Shown: positions 1 through 6,744, numbered from the stretch's first letter. The stretch is DNA of 7,676 nt from an uncultured Bacteroidales bacterium (GCA_900321845.1 ONXT01000162.1:1-7676), one strand, 5' to 3'. Made by a program: numbers and translations. The notes: a model not told the origin generated them from the sequence alone.

Positions 1-433
1 CGATGGATGGCATCTGCTTGATGTCTTTGGCAGTGACGGAAATTACGGAGGTGCGTGTCTCGGTGATCACGCGGTCGCCTTCCGCACTAATCATCACCCC
101 CTCCAGCATAAAGTCGGCTTTTTTCAGGTTGAAATTCTTCGTGAAAACGGTGCGCTCGTCCAATTTGACGGGGACAATGATGGTGTCGTAGCCCATGTAG
201 GAGATTTCCAGCGTGTAGTCGCCGGCCATCAGTTTGGTGAGCATGAAGGCCCCGTTCTTTTCCGTCAGCGTTCCGTAGTCGGTGCCGGCAAGGCGTACGG
301 AAACATACGATATCGGCTCCCCGCTTGCTGCATCATAGATAAAGCCGCGAACTGTGGCGTTCTGAGCAAAGGAAATAAATGTTAATATGCTGAAAATCAG
401 TGTTGTACAATACCTGAGTATAAACTTTTTCAT
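1..433 (-). CDS. TonB-dependent receptor, N-terminal part (runs off the window)
   Basis: This gene is truncated by the window edge; 144 residues are visible, read from the ATG at 433. The protein begins with a Sec signal peptide (MKKFILRY, hydrophobic core, then SFAQ, cleavage near residue 23-24). Residues about 25-105 form a CarboxypepD_reg-like beta-sandwich, with the pattern ATVRGFIYDAASGEPISYV, then GTLTEKNGAF and LEISYMGYDT. A linker leads to ISVTAKDIKQMPSI at the edge, which matches the start of a TonB plug domain (the usual continuation is GGE.D). Such proteins are 22-stranded outer-membrane beta-barrels that import polymers, peptides or metal complexes using TonB energy. The substrate cannot be told from this fragment. 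It is transcribed divergently from corA. There is no Shine-Dalgarno sequence before the start; a TAnnTTTG element lies 18 bases upstream. It could instead be another carboxypeptidase-regulatory-domain outer-membrane protein, but the plug-like motif argues for a receptor. Confidence 0.85.
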   Translation of the reverse strand, partial: MKKFILRYCTTLIFSILTFISFAQNATVRGFIYDAASGEPISYVSVRLAGTDYGTLTEKNGAFMLTKLMAGDYTLEISYMGYDTIIVPVKLDERTVFTKNFNLKKADFMLEGVMISAEGDRVITETRTSVISVTAKDIKQMPSI

Positions 434-451
434 CGTGGATTTTTAAGGGCA

Positions 452-459
452 CAAATTTA
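452..459 (-). promoter_or_regulatory. Bacteroidota -7 promoter element for the TonB-dependent receptor gene
   Basis: On the minus strand this reads TAAATTTG, a full match to the phylum's TAnnTTTG -7 consensus, ending 18 bases before the receptor's ATG. No convincing -33 TTTG box is seen at the usual distance, so the call rests on the -7 element and its position. Confidence 0.5.
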
Positions 460-594
460 CTACTTTTTTTTGAAATCCATATCTGCCGTCTCTTCCCACC
501 CATCATTTTCTATAATATATATATGTTGACCGCTTTTTTGCATTTTTTCAAATTTTATTCGTGAAAAAATGGACGATAAAAAACAAAAAAAACG

Positions 595-602
595 TACTTT
601 TG
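595..602 (+). promoter_or_regulatory. Bacteroidota -7 promoter element for corA
   Basis: TACTTTTG matches TAnnTTTG and is followed by a leader of about 70 bases before the corA start codon. The -33 region is AT-rich without a clear TTTG. The leader shows only a 4-bp hairpin, so there is no visible metal-sensing riboswitch. The remaining intergenic DNA between the divergent genes (434-675) is AT-rich and shows nothing else recognisable. Confidence 0.45.
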
Positions 603-660
603 CCGCTTGAAAATAAAATATAGACTGGAATGTAGGATTTAGCAGTATCCGATTAAAAAG

Positions 661-673
661 GAAAGGAGGTGAT
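661..673 (+). promoter_or_regulatory. Near-perfect Shine-Dalgarno sequence of corA
   Basis: GAAAGGAGGTGAT is complementary to 13 consecutive bases at the usual 3' end of bacterial 16S rRNA. The GGAGG core ends 6 bases before the ATG at 676. This fixes the corA start. It stands out because most Bacteroidota genes, including most in this window, have no Shine-Dalgarno sequence. Confidence 0.85.
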
Positions 674-675
674 AA

Positions 676-1590
676 ATGGTTGACACCATTAGCTTTGGTA
701 TGCTGAAATGGCATCATATTACAAACCCGACAGTGGAAGATATGGACTTCCTGAGAAACAATTTCCATTTTCACCCCTTGGATATTGAAGACTGTTACAG
801 CTTCGTCCAACGTCCCAAAATCGACGTTTACGATGATTATTATTTCCTTGTACTTCATTTCCCGCTGCTGGATTCCCGAACCAATTTCGTGAAGACTGAG
901 GAGACCAAGATCTTCTGGGGCCATGATTTCCTGATTACAGTCGGCAATTCCCATTATGTGGTCCAGGATTTGTTCAATCTCACCAAGCTCAATCCTGACG
1001 AGATGGATGACGGCGAGCAGATTGGCGGCACCAGCGATGGTATTTTGTATAAAGTGCTCTATCGGATGATGAAGGAGACTTTCCTGCTGGTGGAGCGTCT
1101 GGGGACGGAACTGGAGGCCATCAACCGCGATCTGTTCAGCAAAAAGTCTGAGCAGACCATCGAACGGGTATCCGTATTCCGCAAGAATATCATTCAGTTG
1201 AACACTATGTTCAAACCGCAATTGCGGCTCTTCCACATGTTCGAGTCCGGCGATATCAAAGGGTATGTGGAGGATATGGAGGACTATTGGGGCAACCTCC
1301 TCGACTTTTACCAGAAAATGTGGGATATGGTGGATGACTACGGCGAATTGGTCGCAGGCCTCTCCAGCACATTCGATTCGTTGCAGGCCAACCGCACCAA
1401 TGAAATCATGCGCGTGCTCACCATCATCTCCACCATCGTGCTCCCGTTGACCTTCTTCACAGGCCTTTACGGCATGAACGTGCAGCTGCCCGGCGCGGAC
1501 AAGTCGTGGGCTTTCTGGCTGCTGATCGGCATCTGCATTGCCACCGTCGCCTTCCTGCTGATTGTCTTCAAGCGCAAGCGATGGATGTAG
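676..1590 (+). CDS. corA: CorA family magnesium/cobalt transport protein
   Basis: The product is a 304-residue divalent-metal channel of the inner membrane that lets Mg2+ (also Co2+ or Ni2+) into the cell as a homopentamer. The first ~240 residues form the cytoplasmic alpha/beta funnel and long stalk helix; the stretch VLRY-like LYRMMKETFLLVERL through GLSSTFDSLQANRTNEIM is typical of the stalk. Two membrane helices close the protein: TM1 at about 244-264 (MRVLTIISTIVLPLTFFTG) and TM2 at about 278-298. They are separated by the family signature YGMN at residues 265-268, which forms the selectivity filter. The tail is basic (KRKRWM), as expected inside the cell. Its length is slightly below the ~316-350 residues of well-studied CorA proteins, but nothing essential is missing. 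The start is supported by the strong Shine-Dalgarno sequence just upstream. rpoD follows 93 bases downstream with no clear terminator between them, so read-through is possible. The family also contains Zn2+ exporters (ZntB), so ion preference is inferred. Confidence 0.95.
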   Translation: MVDTISFGMLKWHHITNPTVEDMDFLRNNFHFHPLDIEDCYSFVQRPKIDVYDDYYFLVLHFPLLDSRTNFVKTEETKIFWGHDFLITVGNSHYVVQDLFNLTKLNPDEMDDGEQIGGTSDGILYKVLYRMMKETFLLVERLGTELEAINRDLFSKKSEQTIERVSVFRKNIIQLNTMFKPQLRLFHMFESGDIKGYVEDMEDYWGNLLDFYQKMWDMVDDYGELVAGLSSTFDSLQANRTNEIMRVLTIISTIVLPLTFFTGLYGMNVQLPGADKSWAFWLLIGICIATVAFLLIVFKRKRWM

Positions 1591-1683
1591 TCAGGTAGGA
1601 GTCGGAATTATTGATTATTCGTCTTTGAAATCTGTAACAATTTTTGAATTGAGGCCGTAAAAGGCAGTCAAAAAGTTTGATTT

Positions 1684-2547
1684 ATGAGACAGCTTAATAT
1701 TACTAAACAGGTAACCAATCGAGAAACCGCTTCATTAGACAACTACCTCCACGACATTGGAAAAGTGGAACTCATCACGGCAGAGGAAGAGGTTGAACTT
1801 GCAAGAAAAATCAAAGAGGGCGACCAGGCCGCCTTGGAAAAACTGACGAAAGCGAACCTTCGTTTCGTCGTTTCTGTGGCCAAACAATACCAAAGCCAAG
1901 GTTTGAGTCTTCCCGACTTAATCAACGAGGGAAACTTGGGTTTGATCAAGGCTGCGCAGCGTTTCGATGAAACCCGTGGTTTCAAATTCATCTCCTACGC
2001 CGTATGGTGGATTCGTCAGTCCATTCTCCAGGCATTGGCCGAACAGTCTCGTATTGTGCGTCTTCCGCTCAACAAAATCGGCACAATTAACAAAATCAAC
2101 AAGGCCTACGCTGCTTTGGAGCAGCAGTACGAGCGCGAACCCCGCGCCGATGAAATCGCCTCCCTCCTCGACATCACCGAGGCGGAAGTGAAGGATTCCC
2201 TGCGCAACTCCTCGCGCCACCTCTCCATGGACGCCTCCCTTTCGCAGGACAAGGACAACAACATGTATGATGTGCTGAAATCAGAGGATTCCCCCACACC
2301 TGACAAGGGCTTGCTCTACGAGTCGCTGCGTCAGGAAATCGACCGCACCATCTCCACCCTTCCGCAGCGCGAAGCCGACATCATCAAACTCTATTTCGGC
2401 TTGGACAGCAAACATCCGATGACGCTGGAGGAAATCGGCGAGAAGTTCGACCTGACCCGCGAGCGTGTCCGCCAAATCAAGGAAAAAGCCCTGCGCCGTC
2501 TGAAAAACCAGTCGAAGTGCAAGAACCTGAAAGCCTATTTGGGGTAG
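1684..2547 (+). CDS. rpoD: Primary (housekeeping) RNA polymerase sigma factor, RpoD/SigA
   Basis: This 287-residue protein is a group 1 sigma-70 factor that directs RNA polymerase to housekeeping promoters. Region 1.2 spans about residues 15-48. Region 2.1-2.2 includes ANLRFVVSVAKQY and DLINEGNLGLIKAAQRFD (78-95, core binding). Regions 2.3-2.4 are FKFISYAVWWIRQSILQALA (100-119), which melts and reads the -10/-7 element. Region 3.0 is EQSRIVRLP. Region 4.2 is a helix-turn-helix, TLEEIGEKFDLTRERVRQIK, from about 247, for -35/-33 contact. Region 1.1 and the non-conserved insert of proteobacterial RpoD (about 600 residues) are absent, which is the normal Bacteroidota form that recognises TTTG/TAnnTTTG promoters. 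No Shine-Dalgarno sequence precedes the ATG, and I could not identify a convincing promoter in the 93 bases after corA. A strong bidirectional terminator follows the stop codon. Confidence 0.96.
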   Translation: MRQLNITKQVTNRETASLDNYLHDIGKVELITAEEEVELARKIKEGDQAALEKLTKANLRFVVSVAKQYQSQGLSLPDLINEGNLGLIKAAQRFDETRGFKFISYAVWWIRQSILQALAEQSRIVRLPLNKIGTINKINKAYAALEQQYEREPRADEIASLLDITEAEVKDSLRNSSRHLSMDASLSQDKDNNMYDVLKSEDSPTPDKGLLYESLRQEIDRTISTLPQREADIIKLYFGLDSKHPMTLEEIGEKFDLTRERVRQIKEKALRRLKNQSKCKNLKAYLG

Positions 2548-2576
2548 CGAACAGCGAAATCCCCAAAAGCCAAAAT

Positions 2577-2613
2577 AAAAAAACGAGGAGCAAAAATCGC
2601 CCCTCGTTTTTTT
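2577..2613. terminator. Bidirectional rho-independent terminator between rpoD and the FISUMP gene
   Basis: A7-CGAGG on the left pairs with CCTCG-T7 on the right across a 13-base loop, giving a hairpin flanked by an A tract and a T tract so that it works in both directions. It sits 29 bases after the rpoD stop and 18 bases after the end of the convergent FISUMP gene, so it can end both transcripts. Confidence 0.85.
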
Positions 2614-2631
2614 ATTGTCTCGTACGTAAGT

Positions 2632-3312
2632 TTAGTTTTTGACGCAGCGAACAGAGTAGCCGAAGCATTTTTGGATTTCGTGTCTGTTCAAATGATCGTC
2701 ATAGTAGTAGTTGGTGCGGTTCCAAGCGTAGGAGGGAGTCTTGCCGGTAGCTGTCCAGAAGCCAGCATCAACTGTTTGCCATGTGAAATCGCCGTAAGCG
2801 TTGCGGAAACCACCGCCAAGCATATTGAAATTCAATTCGTTGTTGGTGTTTTTGGTGGCTTCTTTCCAGTGTTTCGTGCCTTCTTCTCTCAGGGCAGCGG
2901 CAGCTTTGTCGCGACCACCGGCTTTGTTTTCCAAAGTGGTCCAGTCGGCATCGGTAGCAACGTGCCAGCCGTTCGGGCAGATGTTTCCTGAGTTGATCGC
3001 GTACCAGTTGTAGAGTGCGCCCCATTCATCCTTGTTGCTGCTGTTGTTGTCGTACCAGCAGTAGGCAGGTGACTTGCAGCTTACCCATTGGTCTTTGCCA
3101 GTGATGTTCGGAATGGCATTGCCGTTGGCATACTTAGTGGTTTTGAGGTTTTCTGCGAACCAGGTCTGGGAACCGATAACGACGGTCTTGTATTCGTTGC
3201 CATCAGCATCCTTGACCGTTTCACCGGCCTTTTGTGCAGAAACCTTCATTGCGCCGCCCAAGAAGAATGCGAATGCGAGCGCAGTTGCTAAAATACTTCT
3301 GAAATTTTTCAT
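2632..3312 (-). CDS. Secreted FISUMP-domain protein (Fibrobacter succinogenes major paralogous domain)
   Basis: The protein has 226 residues. Residues 1-26 are a Sec signal peptide (MKNFRSIL, hydrophobic core, MKVSA|QKAG). The remainder is one FISUMP domain: it opens with DADGNEYKTVVIGSQTWFAE and NLKTT, continues with ALYNWYA and ICPNGWHVATDADWTTLE, then a glycine-rich FNMLGGGFR segment, and ends with SVRCVKN. These are the hallmarks of the family, which is abundant in Bacteroidota and Fibrobacter. Its biochemical role is not established; it is thought to act at the cell surface or in the envelope. Five cysteines (79, 85, 112, 216, 223) could form disulphides after export. There is no lipobox and no T9SS tail. 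The gene starts 28 bases after the stop of the M13 peptidase gene on the same strand, with no terminator between them, so the two are probably one operon. The start codon has no Shine-Dalgarno sequence. Confidence 0.9.
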   Translation of the reverse strand: MKNFRSILATALAFAFFLGGAMKVSAQKAGETVKDADGNEYKTVVIGSQTWFAENLKTTKYANGNAIPNITGKDQWVSCKSPAYCWYDNNSSNKDEWGALYNWYAINSGNICPNGWHVATDADWTTLENKAGGRDKAAAALREEGTKHWKEATKNTNNELNFNMLGGGFRNAYGDFTWQTVDAGFWTATGKTPSYAWNRTNYYYDDHLNRHEIQKCFGYSVRCVKN

Positions 3313-3340
3313 AACTAATTGATTTAAAATTATTTAATGA

Positions 3341-5410
3341 TTACCAAATTTTTGCTCTCTTTTCTGGGGCCAGGTACATTTTGTCGCCTGGCTGGATGTC
3401 GAATGTTTTGATGAAGCCGTCCACGTGCGGCAGGGTTCCGTTCACGCGCCAGCGTCCCAGTGCGTGCGGGTCGCTCTTGGTGAGCTTGCGTATCTCCTCG
3501 TCACGGATGTTGCCGGCCCAGACGCCTGCGTAGGCAAGGAAGAAGCGCTGGTCGGCGGTGAAGCCGTCCATTTCTTCACGGATTGTATTTTGTTTCTTTG
3601 CTTTTTGCAAGGCATCGAAGGAGGTGTTCACGCCGCCATTGTCGGCGATGTTTTCTCCCAAAGTGTATTGTCCGTTGGCGAACAAGCCGGGCAGCACTTC
3701 AATGGCGTTGAAGTGATCGACCAGCACTTGGGCGCGTGCGGAGAAGTTCTTGCTGTCGGCTTCGTTCCACCAGTCGCAGACATTGCCGACTTTGTCGTAA
3801 TGACGGCCTTGGTCGTCGAAGCCGTGTGTCATCTCGTGGCCGATGACCACGCCGATTGCGCCATAGTTGGCGGCGTCATCCGCGTTCATGTCGAAGAACG
3901 GAGGTTGGAGGATGGCAGCCGGGAAGCAAATCTCGTTGGTTGTGGGCTCGTAATAGGCATTGACGGTCTGCGGACTCATCTGCCAGAGTGTCGGGTCAAC
4001 GGGCTTACCCACTTTCGACAATTGGAAGTCGTTTTCAAACTTTCTGATTCTCAATATGTTGGTGTAATAACTATCTTTTTCGATGGTGAGGTTCGAGTAG
4101 TCGCGCCATTTGTCGGGGTAGCCGACTTTCACGATGATGCCTTGCAGTTTGTCAAGGGCTTTGGCTTTTGTCTCATCGGTCATCCATTCGGTTTTTTGGA
4201 TGCGTTCGCCAAGGGCTTCCTTCAGGTTTTTCACCATTTGAATCATGCGCTCCTTGGCGGCAGCCGGGAAGTACTGCTTTACATAGAGTTGGCCGACGGG
4301 TTCGCCGAGCAGCCCGCTGACGGTGCTGACTACGCGTTGCCAGCGTTCCTTGTTTTCGCCTTTGCCTTGAAGTGTTTTGCCGTAGAAGTCGAAACTGGCG
4401 TTCACGAAGTTGTTGCTGAGGTAGGGAGCCGCATCGCAAATCACGTTCCATGCGAGATAGGCCTTGATGGTGTTCAAGTCGGTCTTTTTCAGTAAATTAT
4501 CCAAATTCTGGAAATAGGATGACAGCACTACGTTGACCTCTTCCACTTTGTTGGGGACACGTTGGGTCGTGTAGGTCGAGAGGTCGATGATGGTCATCAG
4601 TTTATCGGTTTGGGCGAGGGTGAGCACGTTGTTTGTTTTCACAGGATCGCGGAAGACGTTCTTGTCGATGTTGATTTTGGCGAGTTCCGTCTCGAAGGCC
4701 CAGACCTTTGAGCCAAGGTCGCTGTTCTTCTGGTTGACAAGGGTGGGGTATTCGGTGTAGGAGAACAGGTCTTCCATCATTTTAACGTAGCCGTTCTTGA
4801 TGGCGGGGGTGGCTTCGAGGTAATACTCGCGTTCGCCGAGGCCGAGGCCGCTTTGCATCAGCCAAGCGATATTGACGGAGCTGTTTCCCGGGGAGGCCAT
4901 CGCCATGAGGCTGTAAAAAGCGTCGTAGCCCTTGCCGTGCAGGTCGGCCAGCAGGTTGGTGAGCTCTTTTTTGTCTTGAATGGCGGAAATTTGTTTCAGA
5001 ATCGGGGTGATGGGGAGTGCGCCTTGCTGCTCGATGGTTTTCTCGTCCATGCCGCAGTTGTAGAGGTCGGCGATTTTTTTGGCGTTGCTGCCGTCGGCGT
5101 TATTGGCTTCGGCCACGTCCGACAGTAGTTTGTGGAGTTGTTTTTCTGTGGATTCGCCGAGCTGGTCGAAAGAGCCATAGCGGGAGTAGGAGGCAGGCCG
5201 CGGGTGGTTCTTAATCCAGCCGCCGCAGGCGTACTGGTAGAAATCCTGCTTGGGGTCGGCCGATTTGTCCAGATTGTCCAAGGAAATACCCGACACGAGA
5301 GGCTTGGAATCTGCATCCTGGTCCGTGGATTTCTTGTTTTTGCACGCACTTGTCAGCACACAAACACATAACATAAGACATGAGATTTTTAAGATTGACT
5401 TGTAATTCAT
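3341..5410 (-). CDS. pepO: M13 family zinc endopeptidase (neprilysin/PepO-like), predicted lipoprotein
   Basis: From the ATG at 5410 the protein has 689 residues, the normal size for M13. The peptidase cleaves oligopeptides outside the cytoplasm. Zinc-site motifs are complete: HEMTH at 525-529 (the HExxH motif), ENIAD at 586-590 (third zinc ligand Glu586 plus Asp590), and the substrate-binding NAYY at 484-487. An N-terminal M13 domain starts near ADPKQDFYQYACGGW. The C-terminal VNGTLPHVDGF also fits the family. The last residues are KRAKIW, so the cysteine of the usual CxxW ending is replaced by alanine. Residues 1-23 form a lipoprotein-type signal (MNYKSILK, hydrophobic stretch, LTSAC), predicting lipidation at Cys23 and anchoring in the envelope; position -3 is Thr rather than the preferred Leu. 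An in-frame ATG at 5443 would add 11 residues before the signal and is less likely. No Shine-Dalgarno sequence is present at either start. It probably leads an operon with the FISUMP gene. The symbol pepO is by family resemblance. Confidence 0.93.
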   Translation of the reverse strand: MNYKSILKISCLMLCVCVLTSACKNKKSTDQDADSKPLVSGISLDNLDKSADPKQDFYQYACGGWIKNHPRPASYSRYGSFDQLGESTEKQLHKLLSDVAEANNADGSNAKKIADLYNCGMDEKTIEQQGALPITPILKQISAIQDKKELTNLLADLHGKGYDAFYSLMAMASPGNSSVNIAWLMQSGLGLGEREYYLEATPAIKNGYVKMMEDLFSYTEYPTLVNQKNSDLGSKVWAFETELAKINIDKNVFRDPVKTNNVLTLAQTDKLMTIIDLSTYTTQRVPNKVEEVNVVLSSYFQNLDNLLKKTDLNTIKAYLAWNVICDAAPYLSNNFVNASFDFYGKTLQGKGENKERWQRVVSTVSGLLGEPVGQLYVKQYFPAAAKERMIQMVKNLKEALGERIQKTEWMTDETKAKALDKLQGIIVKVGYPDKWRDYSNLTIEKDSYYTNILRIRKFENDFQLSKVGKPVDPTLWQMSPQTVNAYYEPTTNEICFPAAILQPPFFDMNADDAANYGAIGVVIGHEMTHGFDDQGRHYDKVGNVCDWWNEADSKNFSARAQVLVDHFNAIEVLPGLFANGQYTLGENIADNGGVNTSFDALQKAKKQNTIREEMDGFTADQRFFLAYAGVWAGNIRDEEIRKLTKSDPHALGRWRVNGTLPHVDGFIKTFDIQPGDKMYLAPEKRAKIW

Positions 5411-5457
5411 TGTAAGATAATTGATTATAAAATACTCTTCCAATCTAATTTAAATTA

Positions 5458-5465
5458 CAAAATTA
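5458..5465 (-). promoter_or_regulatory. Bacteroidota -7 promoter element for the M13 peptidase operon
   Basis: On the minus strand this reads TAATTTTG, a full match to TAnnTTTG, 47 bases before the preferred start codon at 5410 and 14 bases before the alternative ATG at 5443. No good -33 box is visible at the normal spacing. Confidence 0.5.
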
Positions 5466-5499
5466 CATTTTTTTTGAGATAGATGGTTAAAACGACAAA

Positions 5500-5532
5500 A
5501 TCTTTTTATCATTTTTTTGTTGATAAAAAGAT
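5500..5532 (-). terminator. Perfect 12-bp AT-rich inverted repeat; probable terminator of the Sel1 gene
   Basis: ATCTTTTTATCA at 5500-5511 and its exact complement TGATAAAAAGAT at 5521-5532 enclose a 9-base loop. On the minus strand the hairpin lies 30 bases after the Sel1-repeat gene's stop and is followed by TTTGTCGTTTT. The stem has only two G-C pairs, so termination would be weak. It could alternatively be a regulatory palindrome upstream of the M13 operon promoter. Confidence 0.5.
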
Positions 5533-5562
5533 GTTCGGTCAAAGTCGGCGCTAAAGTCAACG

Positions 5563-6297
5563 TCAGAGGTCCAGTTTCCTCAAAAGTTTTTTTGCTTTTT
5601 GGATCTCTCCAGGGAGAGCGTTTTTGTCGTTGATGATGATTTGGAGCAGTTCGCTTGCCCTGCGGTCGTCCTTGGTGAGATGCTTGCCTTGGTGCAGGAA
5701 CCAAGCGAGCATGTAGTTGGCTTCGTTGTTGTAAGGGGTGGCAGCTTGGAGGAGGCGCATTGACTGGGGAATGTCTTTGCTGACGCCATGTCCTTTGTAG
5801 TAGCATGCACTGAGCAGGAACTGTGCTTCCGGGTCGGTGGGGGCGCTACGGGCGAATAGTTCGGCGGCTTTCTGGTAGTCGCGTTTGACGCCGATGCCGT
5901 CGTAGTAGCAGGTGCCGAGGTCGGTGATGGCGAAGTCCCAGCCGTTGTCGCTGGCTTTTTGCAGCCATTGCACCATCTTCTTGTTGTCAATCTGGTAATA
6001 GAACCAAGCGAGGCTCCACTGTGCGGGCGCGTAGTTGGCGTAGGCAGCGCGAAGATACCAGCTTTCGGCGGAATCCCTGTCTGCGCCAACGCCTTCACCG
6101 AACTCGTAGCAGCGTGCCACCTCCACCTGTGCGTCGCAGTCGCCGGACAGGGCAAGGGGGAGCAGACTGTCGAAACGGGCGGAGTCTTCCGAAGCCAATG
6201 CCCGGGGCTGGCCGCTGTGCATGCTGTCGTTATGGTTTTGGGCGAAACCCGTGATGATGCACAAGAAAGTCGCCAAAAGAAGGATGATTTTTTTCAT
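5563..6297 (-). CDS. Secreted Sel1-like repeat (SLR) protein
   Basis: The protein has 244 residues from the ATG at 6297. Residues 1-20 are a Sec signal peptide (MKKIILLLATFLCIITGFAQ). After a short linker, residues about 54-226 carry five tandem Sel1-like repeats of about 32-36 residues. Clear ones are AQVEVARCYEFGEGVGADRD, LGTCYYDGIGVKRDYQKAAE and LSACYYKGHGVSKDIPQSM; the second (90-121) lacks the usual Gly-x-Gly loop and the fifth is degenerate. Sel1 repeats are alpha/alpha solenoids that act as protein-binding scaffolds, so a role in the periplasm or outer envelope is likely, but no partner can be named. A longer reading frame begins at 6339 but would place 14 residues in front of the signal peptide, so the 6297 start is preferred. 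The start has no Shine-Dalgarno sequence and no clear promoter was found. It is separated from the downstream M13 operon by an inverted repeat and that operon's own promoter. Confidence 0.88.
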   Translation of the reverse strand: MKKIILLLATFLCIITGFAQNHNDSMHSGQPRALASEDSARFDSLLPLALSGDCDAQVEVARCYEFGEGVGADRDSAESWYLRAAYANYAPAQWSLAWFYYQIDNKKMVQWLQKASDNGWDFAITDLGTCYYDGIGVKRDYQKAAELFARSAPTDPEAQFLLSACYYKGHGVSKDIPQSMRLLQAATPYNNEANYMLAWFLHQGKHLTKDDRRASELLQIIINDKNALPGEIQKAKKLLRKLDL

Positions 6298-6526
6298 CGT
6301 TGGATGTTTTTTTATTGATTGTCCCAGAAAATGCCGCAACCGTGTTTCAATTTTTTTTCACTATTGCGGACGGTCTTTAAACGGAATATCGTCCCTTTTT
6401 GTTCACCTAAATCCAATACATAAAGGCAGGATATGGAAAGGTTAAGTCGTGTTCTAAAATGTTATTTCAATTGCAAGTGGTTGATTTGTAAAAGGTTATA
6501 AATGGAATAAAATTTTTTGTCGAGGG
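6298..6526. other. Intergenic region between the Sel1 gene and the tRNA-His promoter
   Basis: This AT-rich stretch separates the divergent Sel1-repeat gene and tRNA-His. I find no open reading frame with coding character, no hairpin of note and no full TAnnTTTG match directed toward the Sel1 gene. Confidence 0.5.
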
Positions 6527-6558
6527 TTGCCTTTTCAAACGAAAAAGTTGTAATTTTG
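6527..6558 (+). promoter_or_regulatory. Promoter of tRNA-His
   Basis: A TTG (-33) at 6527-6529 is followed by TAATTTTG (-7, full TAnnTTTG match) at 6551-6558, with 21 bases between them. The element ends 14 bases before the mature tRNA, giving a very short 5' leader. Confidence 0.75.
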
Positions 6559-6573
6559 CAGCCTCAAAACACG

Positions 6574-6647
6574 GCGATTGTAGCTCAGTTGGTTAGAGTA
6601 CCGGATTGTGGTTCCGTGGGTCGTCGGTTCGAATCCGACCTGTCGCC
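6574..6647 (+). tRNA. tRNA-His (anticodon GTG)
   Basis: The sequence folds as a full cloverleaf. The acceptor stem is GCGATTG with CTGTCGC, the D arm is GCTC with GAGT around AGTTGGTTA, and the anticodon GTG is at 6608-6610. The variable loop has five bases, and the T arm is GTCGG, TTCGAAT, CCGAC with perfect pairing. A genomic G at 6573 can serve as the extra G-1 that marks tRNA-His, opposite the discriminator C at 6647. CCA is not encoded, so it must be added after transcription. Two positions do not pair: T6579 with T6641 in the acceptor stem (6-67) and C6601 with T6617 at the top of the anticodon stem (27-43). The pairs 5-68 and 10-25 are wobbles. The tRNA has its own promoter and terminator, so it is transcribed alone. 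Confidence 0.93.
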
Positions 6648-6649
6648 CG

Positions 6650-6685
6650 AAAAAGCAGTGGCAAGAAATTGCCGCTGCTTTTTTT
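6650..6685 (+). terminator. Rho-independent terminator of tRNA-His
   Basis: GCAGTGGCAA (6655-6664) and TTGCCGCTGC (6669-6678) form a 10-bp stem with one T-G wobble, closed by a GAAA tetraloop and followed by T7. The A tract before it can extend the stem. It begins only a few bases after the tRNA. Confidence 0.92.
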
Positions 6686-6710
6686 GTTGTTCCAATCGTG
6701 ACAAAAACCG

Positions 6711-6744
6711 TTGCAAAAAAATCAAATAAAATAATGTATCTTTG
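6711..6744 (+). promoter_or_regulatory. Promoter of the toxin-antitoxin operon
   Basis: TTG (-33) at 6711-6713 and TATCTTTG (-7) at 6737-6744 match the Bacteroidota pattern, with the -7 box ending 33 bases before the antitoxin ATG. TGCAAA (6712-6717) and TTTGCA (6741-6746) are inverted copies that overlap both boxes and could form an autoregulatory operator, though part of that symmetry follows from the promoter consensus itself. Confidence 0.72.

Noticed and set aside
460..1236. Long open frame on the minus strand across the corA 5' half (258 codons)
   Set aside because: It lies antisense to corA, whose GMN motif and membrane helices make the plus strand the coding one. Its translation shows no family pattern, and it begins inside corA without a start signal.
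1624..1646. Possible rpoD promoter: TTTG at 1624-1627 and AATTTTTG at 1639-1646
   Set aside because: The -7 candidate misses the leading T and the spacing of 11 bases is far too short for this promoter class, so I did not list it.
3425..4495. Open frame of 356 codons on the plus strand
   Set aside because: It is antisense to the M13 peptidase gene, which has every catalytic motif. The apparent frame is a codon-bias shadow, with unusually many His, Val and Gly residues.
5580..6155. Open frame of 191 codons on the same strand as the Sel1 gene in another frame
   Set aside because: The translation is Pro/Thr/Ser-rich low-complexity typical of a shifted frame, and the Sel1 repeats and signal peptide lie in the other frame.
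6517..6729. Open frame of 70 codons running through the tRNA
   Set aside because: It passes straight through tRNA-His and its terminator, so it cannot be a real protein gene.
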